Of a DNA stretch of 64,000 bases, positions 23,661 to 34,286 are shown piece after piece. Numbering within the stretch: the stretch's first letter is position 1; every line of letters begins with the position of its first letter. Below the pieces are notes generated by a model. It was not told the DNA's origin. It ran no database searches and saw nothing but the letters and a program-made list of their open reading frames with translations. The stretch is taken from NCBI GenBank assembly GCA_947652605.1, contig OX393577.1, positions 55,142,108 to 55,206,107 on the forward strand. Reading direction: 5' to 3'. Source of the DNA: Elmis aenea. Taxonomy: Eukaryota; Arthropoda; Insecta; Coleoptera; Elmidae. A program made the translations under genes and the position numbers.

Positions 23661-24025
23661 AATGTATTACATAACAAGAGTTGTAAGAAGCATATTACGC
23701 ACGGGTGCGTAATTGCTTTACAACTCGTGTTATGTGGCATACTTTTTCTACGATCACATAATACCTACGATTTTAACAGCTTTTTGGCTAATATACACAT
23801 GTAATTACGTTGTCTTGTCAATTTTGACGTAAGTCCACTTCGACATTTCTAGACAAGTGTGCGTTTTGCTTACCGTGCGTTATAACTCACTTACTAGGCA
23901 TGCAGGAAGTGTTTGGCGTGAGTCTACTTTGATCATTTCTTTAAAAAACTATGCCTTTTGCTTAAGGACCCACTTACTATGCAGGCTATACGGTGTCATT
24001 TACATTAGTGGTCGTAGAAAAACAT
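23661..24025 (+). repeat. Hairpin + TIR + tandem-core element, copy A
   Basis: A terminal hairpin at 23669-23735 pairs ATAACAAGAGTTGTAA with TTACAACTCGTGTTAT. It is followed by inverted termini TTTTTCTACGATCAC (about 23743) and GTGGTCGTAGAAAAA (about 24008). These enclose two diverged tandem units with TTTTGCTTACCGTGCG and CACTTACTAGGCATGCAGG blocks. An inverted copy lies at 27833-28213. No open frame. Confidence 0.82.
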
Positions 24026-24986
24026 GCATTGCATAGCTAGATAATATGTTAAGAGATATATGAACAGACCCCAAAATACAGATAACTTCTGATATAGCAC
24101 AAAATCTTTCGCAAAATAAGCCAAAGCTTTTAAAAATATAACCGAAATATGGATACAAATCAAATCAAATTTAGATACAAATCAACAACCACATGAAAAC
24201 GGCTCTATATCCTTATAATTTAAAACCACTATTTAAATACAATCATTTTTTGAAATACGTTTTAATAAGATTTTCATCAAAATAAATGAAGTACCCGGCA
24301 GAATTAAGTAAAACAAATCTTTTGGCATATTTCAATCTCTTATGAATCAACAAAAGGCCATTGTATTGCTAAATAACTTAATTTATTATTTAAAATAACA
24401 GTATGAATTAATCAAAGTATCAAATGAAAGAATCGCGATAAACGCAGCTGCAATGCATCCAGACAATGGTGCACATTCAACTAACGAATGCAAGCTTCCC
24501 TCCGTTTCTCTTTAATTCACGTGATCTATTCATTTCTGCACACTACACACATACATCGAGCTGCAATCAGAAATATTCTGGCGTGAAATTAAGCATTTAA
24601 AAGGCCGGGAATGCTACAGTATTCAACAACATATAATATTCGATTTAAATGCATAATGATAAAATTCCAATTTCTTGAACGTCTTCCAGATTAGCACAAA
24701 TTCATAGTTTGTACAACATTCCATAGTATGTCATTGTACAAAACAATAGCTTGACACTGAATGTTTAAAATAATTTTATTAAGATAATACAGGTGAATAA
24801 ATAAAAGTCAGTGAAAGATACAAAAACTAGTACCATAAAGTTACATTTACGTGTTTGACATATTCGTGGAGAATCTACTAACATGCTAAAAGGAGGTTTC
24901 ACTTCAAAACAAAACGCTTTAAAATTAGTAAAAAAAATCTTTAGTTGGTTGATTTCAATTTTTTAGTACTGTACCTCAAATATCCC
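24026..24986. other. No gene recognised
   Basis: AT-rich unassigned sequence with no repeat termini identified. Confidence 0.4.
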
Positions 24987-24990
24987 TTAA

Positions 24991-25136
24991 CCTTTTCGCT
25001 GCCGGAACCGGAATAAGCCGTTTTTATTTTTCGTGTCCCATGTGCGGGAGCCGGATAAATACGCTAGCGTAACCTACAAACTCCATAAGCTGTACTCGAG
25101 GCACGAACTTTTCAACCAAGTGTCGCAGCGAAAGGG
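24991..25136. mobile_element. piggyBac-type MITE (TTAA target)
   Basis: Left terminus CCTTTTCGCTGC; reversed right terminus CCCTTTCGCTGC. TTAA lies directly outside both ends (24987-24990 and 25137-25140). TTAA duplication and a terminal CCC are piggyBac hallmarks. At 146 bp it cannot code and would depend on transposase made elsewhere. The interior is CpG-rich compared with the surroundings. Confidence 0.8.
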
Positions 25137-25140
25137 TTAA

Positions 25141-25354
25141 GACTGCAAGAAATTCGCAGTTGATACTAGTGCTAACTAAAACTGTTTTCTACCAATTGTC
25201 AACCGTTGTGCGCTAAAAGAGACTAATAAAGCGTGTTCCGCGGCAGAGCTGTGCAAACTGCGGTATAGGTGTGCGTCCATCTTTGCTATGAGAAAAAGGT
25301 TAAGTCCAATATTAGAGATATAAAACAATATTAATCTAAAATGTGTATGCGTTA
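25141..25354. other. No gene recognised
   Basis: Short unassigned spacer before the mariner relic; moderate CpG content, nothing identifiable. Confidence 0.35.
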
Positions 25355-25636
25355 TTATTGACGAAATGCCTTCAGGGGCCTGATGGTGAGCAAATTAAGC
25401 AAATTAAGCATATTAAATCTATGTTGCCTGTGATTGAAAGAATGCCTCCGGATCATTTTTGGAATCTCCTCTTTGATCGATTTTTTTCGCCCCAAGTAGT
25501 TACCGAATGACCGGAAGAGATAATAATTGGATGCGGCAAGGTAAATAAATGCTGAGAAATTCCAAACAAGGCGGCAAAGTTTTGGGATGAGTTGTTTTTC
25601 CAAGATGGAGATGGGTGCTATACTGCTATCATGCAA
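25355..25636 (-). pseudogene. Mariner transposase fragment (animal type), minus strand
   Basis: The 93-codon minus frame starts MHDSSIAPISILEKQL, matching the HDNARPH block with the second catalytic aspartate (the D of MHD is kept). It continues KLCRLVWNFSAF and ASNYYLFRSFGNYLGRKK, matching the SPDLAPSDYHLFRS block. There the SPD catalytic aspartate is lost (FIYLAASN) and SDY has become SNY. It is therefore inactive and about a quarter of full length. Spacing and block wording fit animal DD34D mariners rather than the element at 598-1504. The termini were not located. Confidence 0.8.
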
Positions 25637-25689
25637 TAGTAAAACTGTATTCAGTTTTCGAACGCAGACGATTCATTTCAACGAAAATT

Positions 25690-26168
25690 TCCACCTGTCA
25701 AATTTGCGTTTTCAACCAATCACTAATCTTAAATTAACAGATTTTCATGCGTTTATTGGTCGTTTCTAAGAAATCTGAGTTTGTGATTGGTCGAAAATAT
25801 AAATTTGGAGAGGGAATTAAATATTTTGGTCTTGATCATTTTTTGACGAATTTTGGCGACCAGTAGTGTTACTTTAATATAGATTAAGATTAAACCACAC
25901 CCCTTACGCTCCACTCTGACAGTACTTGTAAAATTTGACATAACGTACATTTGACAGGTAGGTACGTTAGGTAAAGAAAATTTTCTGACAAAATATAACT
26001 CGTGCATGGCAAATAATCTATAATTTTTGACAAATCTTCACTCATGCAAATTGAATCAGAAAAAATCACTCGTGCACTCGTGTTTTTTCAGCTCAACTTG
26101 CATTCGGGCATATTTACCAAAAATTATCGATAATTTTTCATGTTTTTGTTACATTACTACTGAAAATC
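25690..26168. repeat. Composite hairpin/CCAAT repeat, third copy
   Basis: Closely repeats the 15.8-16.85 kb unit. It shares ATTTTCATGCGTTTATTGGT, a TTTGGCGACCAGTAG block and a hairpin at 25992-26152 with CTCGTGCA on the outer stem and CAAATTGA/CAACTTG inside. The inverted GCGTTTTCAACCAATC block lies at about 25706. It abuts the mariner relic. Confidence 0.75.
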
Positions 26169-26169
26169 T

Positions 26170-27832
26170 TTAAGCATCCCAGCGTAAGCAAAAAAAAGCG
26201 TGTGATCTCATAGGAATTTGCCTAAATAAGTGCACGAACGCAGTCAAAATCTACCGTCAATGCAACGAGTATCTCAAGCTACGAAAATATTGGAACAAAC
26301 CGCGGAACGCCGGCTCATTAACCGCAACCGAGCCTACTGCTCCACAATATTTCAATGTGCGGAATCAAGTTAGAAATAATATAACAATGCGTCAAGTACA
26401 TTTTTGACGCTCTAGGCATTTTATACAACGAAATTACAACTAATCAGGAAGTCTGGCCCGGCCGTTGTGTGGAGAATGCTCTGTCAACTTCAGTTGTCCT
26501 GGCGCTTTCGTGAAAAATCGAACAAAACTTTCTGGCAAACTCAATACCTACAGTTTCAACAATTACATCATGTACTTTTATTTTTAACCATAGACATATT
26601 TCAAAAGCTGCAGTCGTGCAGTCTGCAAAGTGCAGTAAGAGCCGCCGTTGAACAATTAATTAATGAATAATACGTCCTGTAAGTTCCGAGTTCATGGCCA
26701 AGTGTAGGTTAATGCGTATTGCAACGTGTGTGTTCCATATTTTTTAACTTGCACTGTTAGATTATTACAGGATTCTAAGAGTCATGCCACTTATTTTATT
26801 ATGCATACTATCTAAAATGATAAATTTTGACATACGTCTGTTTTGGTTAATAAATTACGCAAACAAAAGAATAGGAGTATAAACTAAGCAAATCCTGCTG
26901 AAATGTTGACGTAACAAGAACTATTAAAAATAAAATATGAAAGAATAACACAATATTAAGAACATTATTCACATGATTGATTTACTACTAAAACGATAAT
27001 GTCGCTATGAATCACATAAGGTTTTTTTGATTTATGGGACTAAAGCGTCTGCAATGAGCCAGACTCAAGACCACCGAAAACATTTCTAAATGGCGGTATA
27101 GAAAGGAAACGGTCAGTTGGAAGATCCAGGAGTAGACAGTAGACGGAAGGACTAAGATGAAGAAAAGATGTCGGGAAAACACAAAAATACAAAAATGTAA
27201 CATTTGACTACAACAAAATACCGGAAAAACTATTCAAATTTACACATCAAACATTCGCAGATCTTGAATGATATTTCAACGTCCTTGTTTACAAACAATC
27301 ACGTGAAATCTGGTATACATTACAGTTAATTTTGGATCTAACCACTTAATTACATCACTTCTAGGGGATTTTGCATGTTTATTGTGTAAAATCATCGCAG
27401 ATAAGAGCACATATCCGTCCAAATGTGTTTCAACCTTTCCCATGCATTTAAATTGGTGAGAAAATTCTCAATAATACAATTAAAACGATATAATTAAATG
27501 CAGACCTTGCCGAAATAAACCAAAATTCGCATCATTTTAATTTTTAATTCAATTTAGCTTTTAATGATGTGTCTATGTGAAATTTATAATGTAAATTATG
27601 ATTTTAACAAAGTGTGGCGCACAGTATATGAAAACAAATAAATACCACTATTTCATAAAACAAAAGATGGACCGGCACTTTGAGCGTGAACACGAAAACA
27701 GAACACAACCGTCAATACCTGGTCATTTGTATTTTTAAAATATAAGTCATATTAAGCTCACATAAGCCTCAAAATCGTTTCTTTAGCTAAACAATATTAA
27801 CAAAAAAGTAACTATACAGGTAGTCAAAAAAT
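26170..27832. other. No gene recognised
   Basis: Mixed AT-rich sequence. 26230-26680 is less AT-rich, with a 67-codon plus frame (26467-26670) lacking any motif. Confidence 0.35.
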
Positions 27833-28213
27833 TATTTTTTTCTACGACCACTAATCTTAATGACTCTTACTGTATAGCATGCATGCATAGTAAGTCTGTT
27901 CTTACGCACGGTAAGCAAAAAGCACAGTTTTTTTTAAAGAAATTATCAAAGTAGGCTCACGTCAAACACGTCCTGCATGCCTAGTAAATGAGTTATAACG
28001 CACGGTAAGCACAACGCACACTTGTCTATAAATGTCAAAGTAGGCTTACGTCAAAATTGACAAGACAACGTCTTGTGTGCTTAATAGCCAAAAAGTCGTT
28101 AAAATCGTATGTACTATGTGATCGTAGAAAAAGTATGCTACATAACACGAGTGGAAAAGTTGCGCACGGAGCCGCGTAATATGCTTCTTACAACTCTTGT
28201 TATCTGACATACT
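27833..28213 (-). repeat. Hairpin + TIR + tandem-core element, copy B (inverted)
   Basis: Reverse-complement copy of the 23661-24025 element. TTTTTCTACGACCACTAAT is at the left, the tandem units lie in the middle (CCTGCATGCCTAGTAAATGA and a second diverged one), and the hairpin is at 28139-28207. Together the two copies form inverted repeats about 4 kb apart around the piggyBac MITE and mariner relic. Confidence 0.82.
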
Positions 28214-28798
28214 ATAATAACATCGAAACTATAAAGAACTTAATATTCATGATTTTAAAACATTCCCGTATTATTATTAACAATTATATATTAAACAGCC
28301 AAATTAAAGGTGTATGACTAAGAATTCAAAACACAAATCAAGTCTTCTTCATTTAAGGCGCAGTTTCGTTATTAATGAATATAAAACATTTTACATAAGC
28401 TCGTAAAAACACGGTAACTTAGTTTATGCTGCAGTGATATAAACAAAATGATTCACCAGAAAATTATTCTAGTGATTATTACCATATCATTAAAATTCAA
28501 GGAATAATTATTAGGTCTAATCGTCCACCAACAAATGTTCACTCAGAATTAAATCGATTCGTTGTACAGATGTCGAAATGACGAGAAATCAATTTAAATG
28601 CAAGGGGATTGATATGTAGGAATGTAAAAATAAATCATTCCATCTGTACACTGCGATATAAGATAGTAAGTAAATGATCATGTAAATATAGTACGTGTTC
28701 TTCATATTAGCAACGATGCAACAAAGTCTATTATAACCTGGACAAAGGAATTTTGCAGTGTTCTTATTGCGTAATAAACGAATCACAAATCTAAGACG
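28214..28798. other. No gene recognised
   Basis: AT-rich unassigned sequence. Confidence 0.4.
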
Positions 28799-28806
28799 TT
28801 ATTGCT

Positions 28807-29035
28807 CAGGGCCGTCTTAAGATATTTGGCGCCCGTGGGCTACTACCAATAATGCGCCCCTCTTCATAAAAAAACACACGGGAGGGGAAGCGGGAGCGGG
28901 GTCTCCGGTGAGGTTTTACAAAAGTTTCTGTACTAGAAAAAGTCAAACTGATTTGAGTGCCAGCAAAATTGCCGCCCCAAAAGGCTGGCGCCTTGGGGCT
29001 ACAGTTCATTTAGCCCTGTGGTTAGGTCGGCCCTG
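28807..29035. mobile_element. Small hAT MITE (CAGGGCCG ends)
   Basis: Left end CAGGGCCGTCTTAAG; reversed right end CAGGGCCGACCTAA. The flanking octamers TTATTGCT (28799-28806) and GTATTGCT (29036-29043) agree at seven of eight positions. The 229-bp body is GC-richer than the flanks and non-coding. Confidence 0.85.
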
Positions 29036-29043
29036 GTATTGCT

Positions 29044-30113
29044 TGCACATCTTACCGTTGACGAAAACGTACACATTTTTCGACACTATTTCAATTTTTT
29101 TGTAAAGTATAAACAATGTAAAAAATCCAAATTGGCACAATAAACTAAGTATGTTTTGTACAACTAATGATATAAAGCTTCGTTTATTTTGCAAAAAAAG
29201 GTTAAATTGAGGAATAACCCAATCAATATGTTAAATAACAAAAAAATAATAGTGTTTTCAAAACGCATAATTAAACTGAAGAGTAAAATATTGATTGGAA
29301 ACACCCACACATACAAAATACTTGAGAAAAATTAATTTCAAAGTTTATTTAAGATGCTTTTTAAATCATACTGTGGTTTTGAGGAAACAAAACACGGTTG
29401 CGTCTATATCTTGTGCCAACTTTTGAGCGATTTACAAAAATAATGAGAAAAAAAACTGCACAAATGTTACACGTTATAGATCTAGTCTTTTACAAGAATT
29501 CTGTACTTTGTACTTACTTTTTTTTTATTAATCACAAAACAGAAAAAATACTAATTGCTAGTTCGTTTTCTTTTTTTCTAATACAACTATAATCAATTTT
29601 GGACTTTGGACGAGAAGGAATGGCGTGACCAAGAGTACTTCTGCAGACACCTGCCGGTCTGCAGATTTTGTCTCAACACATGCTGATCTCTAATACTAGT
29701 TTAAAACAATCACACCCATCTTATTGATTATGATTCTCTGATCACGTTTCCCATTCGTTACATCACAATTTATTATGTATTTCCTAACGCAATACGACAA
29801 GAAACAAATGTATATTAATGGTGTATCAATCATCTTTCTCAGAATGATCCGATCGTCAAAAAATCAGCAAGCAGTTCTGTTATTCAATTCTATCATTGCC
29901 AAGTTAATCACGAGCGGTTTTTTACTCTTATAATTATAATACAGCAACAAAATCACTATATTTTAACTAATGCGCAAAAAATATGTGCACGAAAAACAAA
30001 GACTTGCAATGAAAACAGATTTGTTTACAACAAAATCTATCGTTAAGCGTTTGTAAATAAGTTTACAACGAGTTCCTACATGGTTATGTGTGTTTGCGGC
30101 CAAAGACTCGATC
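29044..30113. other. No gene recognised
   Basis: AT-rich, no repeat termini or supportable exon. Confidence 0.4.
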
Positions 30114-31875
30114 CAATGTGGACATGGATTTTCATTTTAATTATTAACATACATACAAGTCAAGTATGCAGGGTGTGATAAAAATGAATATAAAGCAACT
30201 TATGGTGACATTTTCCCATAAATTTTCGATTAAAAAAACAGAAAATCAGAATAATCCATTACGAGATCTTAATATTAAAATAATTTTCCACTAGACAATT
30301 TAACCAATTTTGATTATAATAGGACCTGGGGTTAAGTTCCTTAATATGCTGTGTTCGATAGAGCTAAATATAATCAATTTGGGGAAAAATTCACACTATA
30401 TAAAATGATGTAGGTACATTGTACAGGGTGGCCTATTTTCGATGCCCATACAGGGTATCTCGGTTATTATCAGAGAGAGAAAAACCAAGTACGTAGTCTC
30501 GATTTATTTTTTCGAGGGAAATTCATTGCCGTAAAAGATTTTTGATATCTTTTTTAATTTTCGAAATATAGCCAGAAATATAACCAAAAATGTTAAATAT
30601 CTCGCTTAAACGAAAAGATAGAGAAAAACTTTATAGACATTTTTGCATGTTTTTTTGCTCTTGATAAGATAGCGATGTTCAATTGTTTTTTACTCATATC
30701 AATACCGATATATTACACCTAACGTTCTTATTTTAAATGGCAACCATAAGCAAATTACATATTTTTGAAAAGCGCAAAAAATAAGCTTTCGATTCATGTC
30801 AAAGCCAACTATGGTTGCCATTTAAAATAAGAAAGTTAGGTGTAATATATCGGTATTGATATGAGTAAAAAACAATTGAACATCGCTATCTTATAAAGGA
30901 CAAAAAACCATGCCAAAAATGTCTCTAATATTTTTCTGTATCTATTCGTTTAAGCGAGATATTAAACCTTTTTGATGTCTTTTTTAATACTCCAAATATA
31001 ACCAACACCATAGAGAAAAACTTTATAGACATTTTTGCATGTTTTTTTTGTCCTTAATAAGGTAGCGATATTCATTTTTTTTACTCATATAAATATCGAT
31101 ATAATACACCCAACTTTCTTATTTTAAATGGCAACCATAGTTGGCTTTGACATAAATCGGAAGCTTACTTCTTGCGCTTTTCAAAATTATATAACTTGCT
31201 TATATTGTTTTTAAAATTAGGTTCAATACAAAAAAAAATAAGTTTTATGTTTTTATTTATGAAGTAAGCTATGAAATAACAAACAAACAAATATCGCTAC
31301 CTGATTAAGGTCAAAAAACCATGCCAAAAATGTCTTCAAAGTTTTTTTCCATCTTTTCGTTTAAGCGAGATATTTATTATTTTTGAAAAAAGCCAAAAAT
31401 CGGTTTTTGGCTATATTTCGAAAATAAAAAAAGATATCAAAAATCTTTTACGGCAAATGAATTTCCCTCGAAAAATAAATCGAGACTACGTACTTGGTTT
31501 TTTTCTCTCTGATAATAACCAAGATACCCTGTATGGGAATCGAAAATAGGCCACCCTGTACAATGTAGGTACTTACATCTTTTTACGTAGTGTGAATTTT
31601 TTTCCCAAATTGATTATATTTAGCTCTATCGAACACAGCATATTAAGGAACTTAACCCCAGGTCCTATTATAATCAAAATTGGTTAAATTGTCTAGTGAA
31701 AAATTATTTTAATATTAAGATCGCTTAATGGATTTTTCTGATTTTCTGTTTTTTTTTATCCAAAATTTATGGGAAATGTCACTATAAGTTGCTTTATATT
31801 CATTTTTATCACACCCTGAATACTTGACTTGTGCATGTATGTTAATAATAAAAATGAAAATCCATGTTCATATTG
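30114..31875. mobile_element. Double palindrome with two tiers of CAGGGTG ends
   Basis: A palindrome of about 1.76 kb. CAGGGTGTGATAAAAATGAA starts at 30169 with its partner ending at 31818. An inner CAGGGTGGCCTATTTTCGAT element spans 30424-31558, flanked by TA. The inverted similarity continues outside the outer CAGGGTG ends to 30114 and 31875, so those ends are not the true boundary. The inner element has a subterminal GTATCTCGGTTATTATC. Its middle repeats an inverted module (CATTTTTGCATGTTTTTTT and AAATGGCAACCATA) several times, giving hairpins within the hairpin. No open transposase. Confidence 0.8.
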
Positions 31876-32985
31876 TACATTAAAATATAAATAATAAAAT
31901 TAAAAACGTCCCATTGCCAGACCCTGTTTCATTCCGTTTTTCCTTGATATATCTACACTTTTAGAAAAACATGGGTCAATGAACTAACTACTCAACTGCT
32001 TAAATTCATGTTTACTTGTCGAAGAAAAAAATTTATAAACATTCTTTCAAACGCATACACACCATGTCTGCTTTCACTCTAGGTTTTTGTTTGAATGCGC
32101 ATGAACCATGCAGCGATGCTGAACTTGGCATTTTATCAAGAGGCATTAAGAGAAGATAAAACTATTTCACTGTAAAACTGTAAGCAAAGGAAGTCAAAGA
32201 CATCGGTCGTAAAAGCATTAATTGTAGCAAGACTTGTAGTACTCCCGTGATGAGAACAAAGAGGGTGTCAGCGGCTGCATTCCAAGACCCTTGAGATATC
32301 CGGGGTCAAGTGACATGGGTCAACCACGCCATAAAATGTTTTAAAAGACCCCTATCAAATAAGAAGAATTCGACCTCTTCATATATTTTGAATAGCGTCA
32401 ATTATAATTACGGAGGCAAACTAACAATGTAAATTGGATGATTACCGAGACCGACTTGCCTGATTTATTTGGTCTATACACAATAAACTATCACAGATTT
32501 AATCGTCAAATTACCATCAAAGCTGGATTAAAAAAAAAAAACGTTTAAGAAACACATTCATTATAATAAACACACCTACTTCAAATAAATACACGCGCGT
32601 TTAGAATTTCAACTATGTAAAATAAAATACCTGAAAAACATGAAAGTCGACATATCTGTAGACATTTTAACGTTGTTTGTAACATACCTCAAACCTTATC
32701 GTTGCTACATAAATGACGAGTATTTCTCTGTTTCGGTCTTTGCAACTAACTTCTTATCTGTTTTAATTCCGTAACTCAGTCTAAATGCATTAAGATTTTG
32801 AAAAGATATACAGGAAAAGCATTTAACTCATACCTTAAGTTAGCGTAACAGCTTTTTATACACAGGGTGTGTTGGCAAGAACATCCCCAGCCCTGGACTT
32901 ATTTATTCTAACAGATAAAGCTTTGGTGTCCATTATAATATTCCTTTTTAAATAATCTTTTCTAAAAATTTATTTCTCAAATATA
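31876..32985. other. Unassigned; one isolated CAGGGTG end
   Basis: No gene. CAGGGTGTGTTGGC at 32863 is an unpaired foldback-type terminus. 32100-32360 is less AT-rich but shows no motif. Confidence 0.35.
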
Positions 32986-34284
32986 CAGGTTGATTCAAAT
33001 ACGAGGGCGACCATGGGTATCTCGCTTATTATAATAGCTAGAGTATAGGTTTAAATTTGGCAAAGTTGCTAAATTTCGTGCTCAGTAATCATCTGAAGAG
33101 ATTTTGGAAATATCTCGAACGGTATTTAAAAAATTAGGAAATACTGGAAAATACGATTTTTAAAAATCGTCTATAACTGCTTTGGAGTTTGCAATACTTT
33201 AGATGTGTTTTTTAAGCCGCATTGGACGGTGGTCACAAATTTTTCCTAGATCGATTCGTTTTTGTTTTATGACAACCAACTTTGTTTTTTCTTATGGGCC
33301 CAATTTTTGCTATTTACATAATCAAATAGCGTTTATTTTTCTGAATTCTTTGATGTATCACACATGCTATTTTACTTCTTCTTCCATTGTCAAATTTGAA
33401 AAAATGCGTTTTAAACAACAAAAACGATAAATTAGGTAGGCCGGTCATTGTAGTTTATGTAGTTTCCATGACAACCAATCAACACACTGAAAGTTTTGGA
33501 AACCTATTACTTGTCATATTAATAAATTCGTAAAAATGAACTTTAATAACGAAGAAAAACGCGATTTGTTACAAATTTTTTATACTTTATCACATGTTTT
33601 TAACAAATTTCTGTTTAACGTAATAAAATAGTGTTTTTCCCGGATCTGTTTGTAATAAAAATGTTTTTTTTTTACTTTCATCTGAAACTTTTCTGCCATA
33701 TTATCATCTGTGTTTGGCAAAAGCCCCATGTTTCTCCAAGTATATGTCCAACGTACAAAAATATGTGTGCGAGGGTTGTCTTCTTTCTGGATACGTTTCT
33801 GCATATCGTTGACTTGACAATATAGCATTCCTATTCAATGAATAAAAAAATCGCAGTATATCGCGTTTTTTTTTTCGTTATTAAAGTTCATTTTTAAGAA
33901 TTTATTAATGTGACAAGTAACAGGCTTTCAAAACTTTTAGTTTGTTGATTGGTTGTCATGGAAACAACATAAACTACAATGACCGGCCTACCTGATTTAT
34001 AATGATTGTAGTTTAAAATTTGGCAGTGAATAAAGAAGTAAAATACCATGTGTGATACATCAATGAATTCAGAAAAATAAATGCCATTTGATTATGTAAA
34101 TTGCAAAAATTGAGCCCATAAGAAAAAATAAAGTTAGTTATAATAAGACAAAAACGAATCGACCTAGAATAAATTAGTGATTACTATCCGATGCGGCTTA
34201 AAAAGTTGCTTAAGCAATGTTTTTACACATTTGACATATTTTATACTCCAAAGAGTTATAAACCCTTGAATTTGAATCACCCTG
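32986..34284. mobile_element. CAGGTTGATTC foldback with transposase N-terminus remnant
   Basis: Left end CAGGTTGATTCAAAT; reversed right end CAGGGTGATTCAAATTCAA. TA flanks it (32984-32985, 34285-34286). The arms are about 590 bp, with a subterminal GGGTATCTCGCTTATTATAA about 30 bp in. The loop near 33600-33880 encodes the remnant described next. The left arm repeats the start of that coding region in inverted orientation (plus-strand MNFNNEEKRDLLQI, from 33536). Confidence 0.88.
33704..33891 (-). pseudogene. Helix-turn-helix (YPERRQP) transposase N-terminus, frameshifted
   Basis: On the minus strand a start at 33889-33891 opens MNFNNEKKNAIY; this frame meets a stop after about 20 codons. A shifted frame (33704-33817) then reads SQRYAETYPERRQPSHTYF followed by CTLDIYLEKHGAFAKHR and a stop. 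Together they match an N-terminal helix-turn-helix domain widespread in insect repeat-encoded proteins (I believe Pfam DUF4817). A second copy of the N-terminus, MNFNNEEKRDLLQIFYTLSH, lies on the plus strand at 33536-33595 in the opposite arm. No catalytic triad is present. It shares the YPERRQP core with the fragment at 18651-18803. Confidence 0.75.
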
Positions 34285-34286
34285 TA

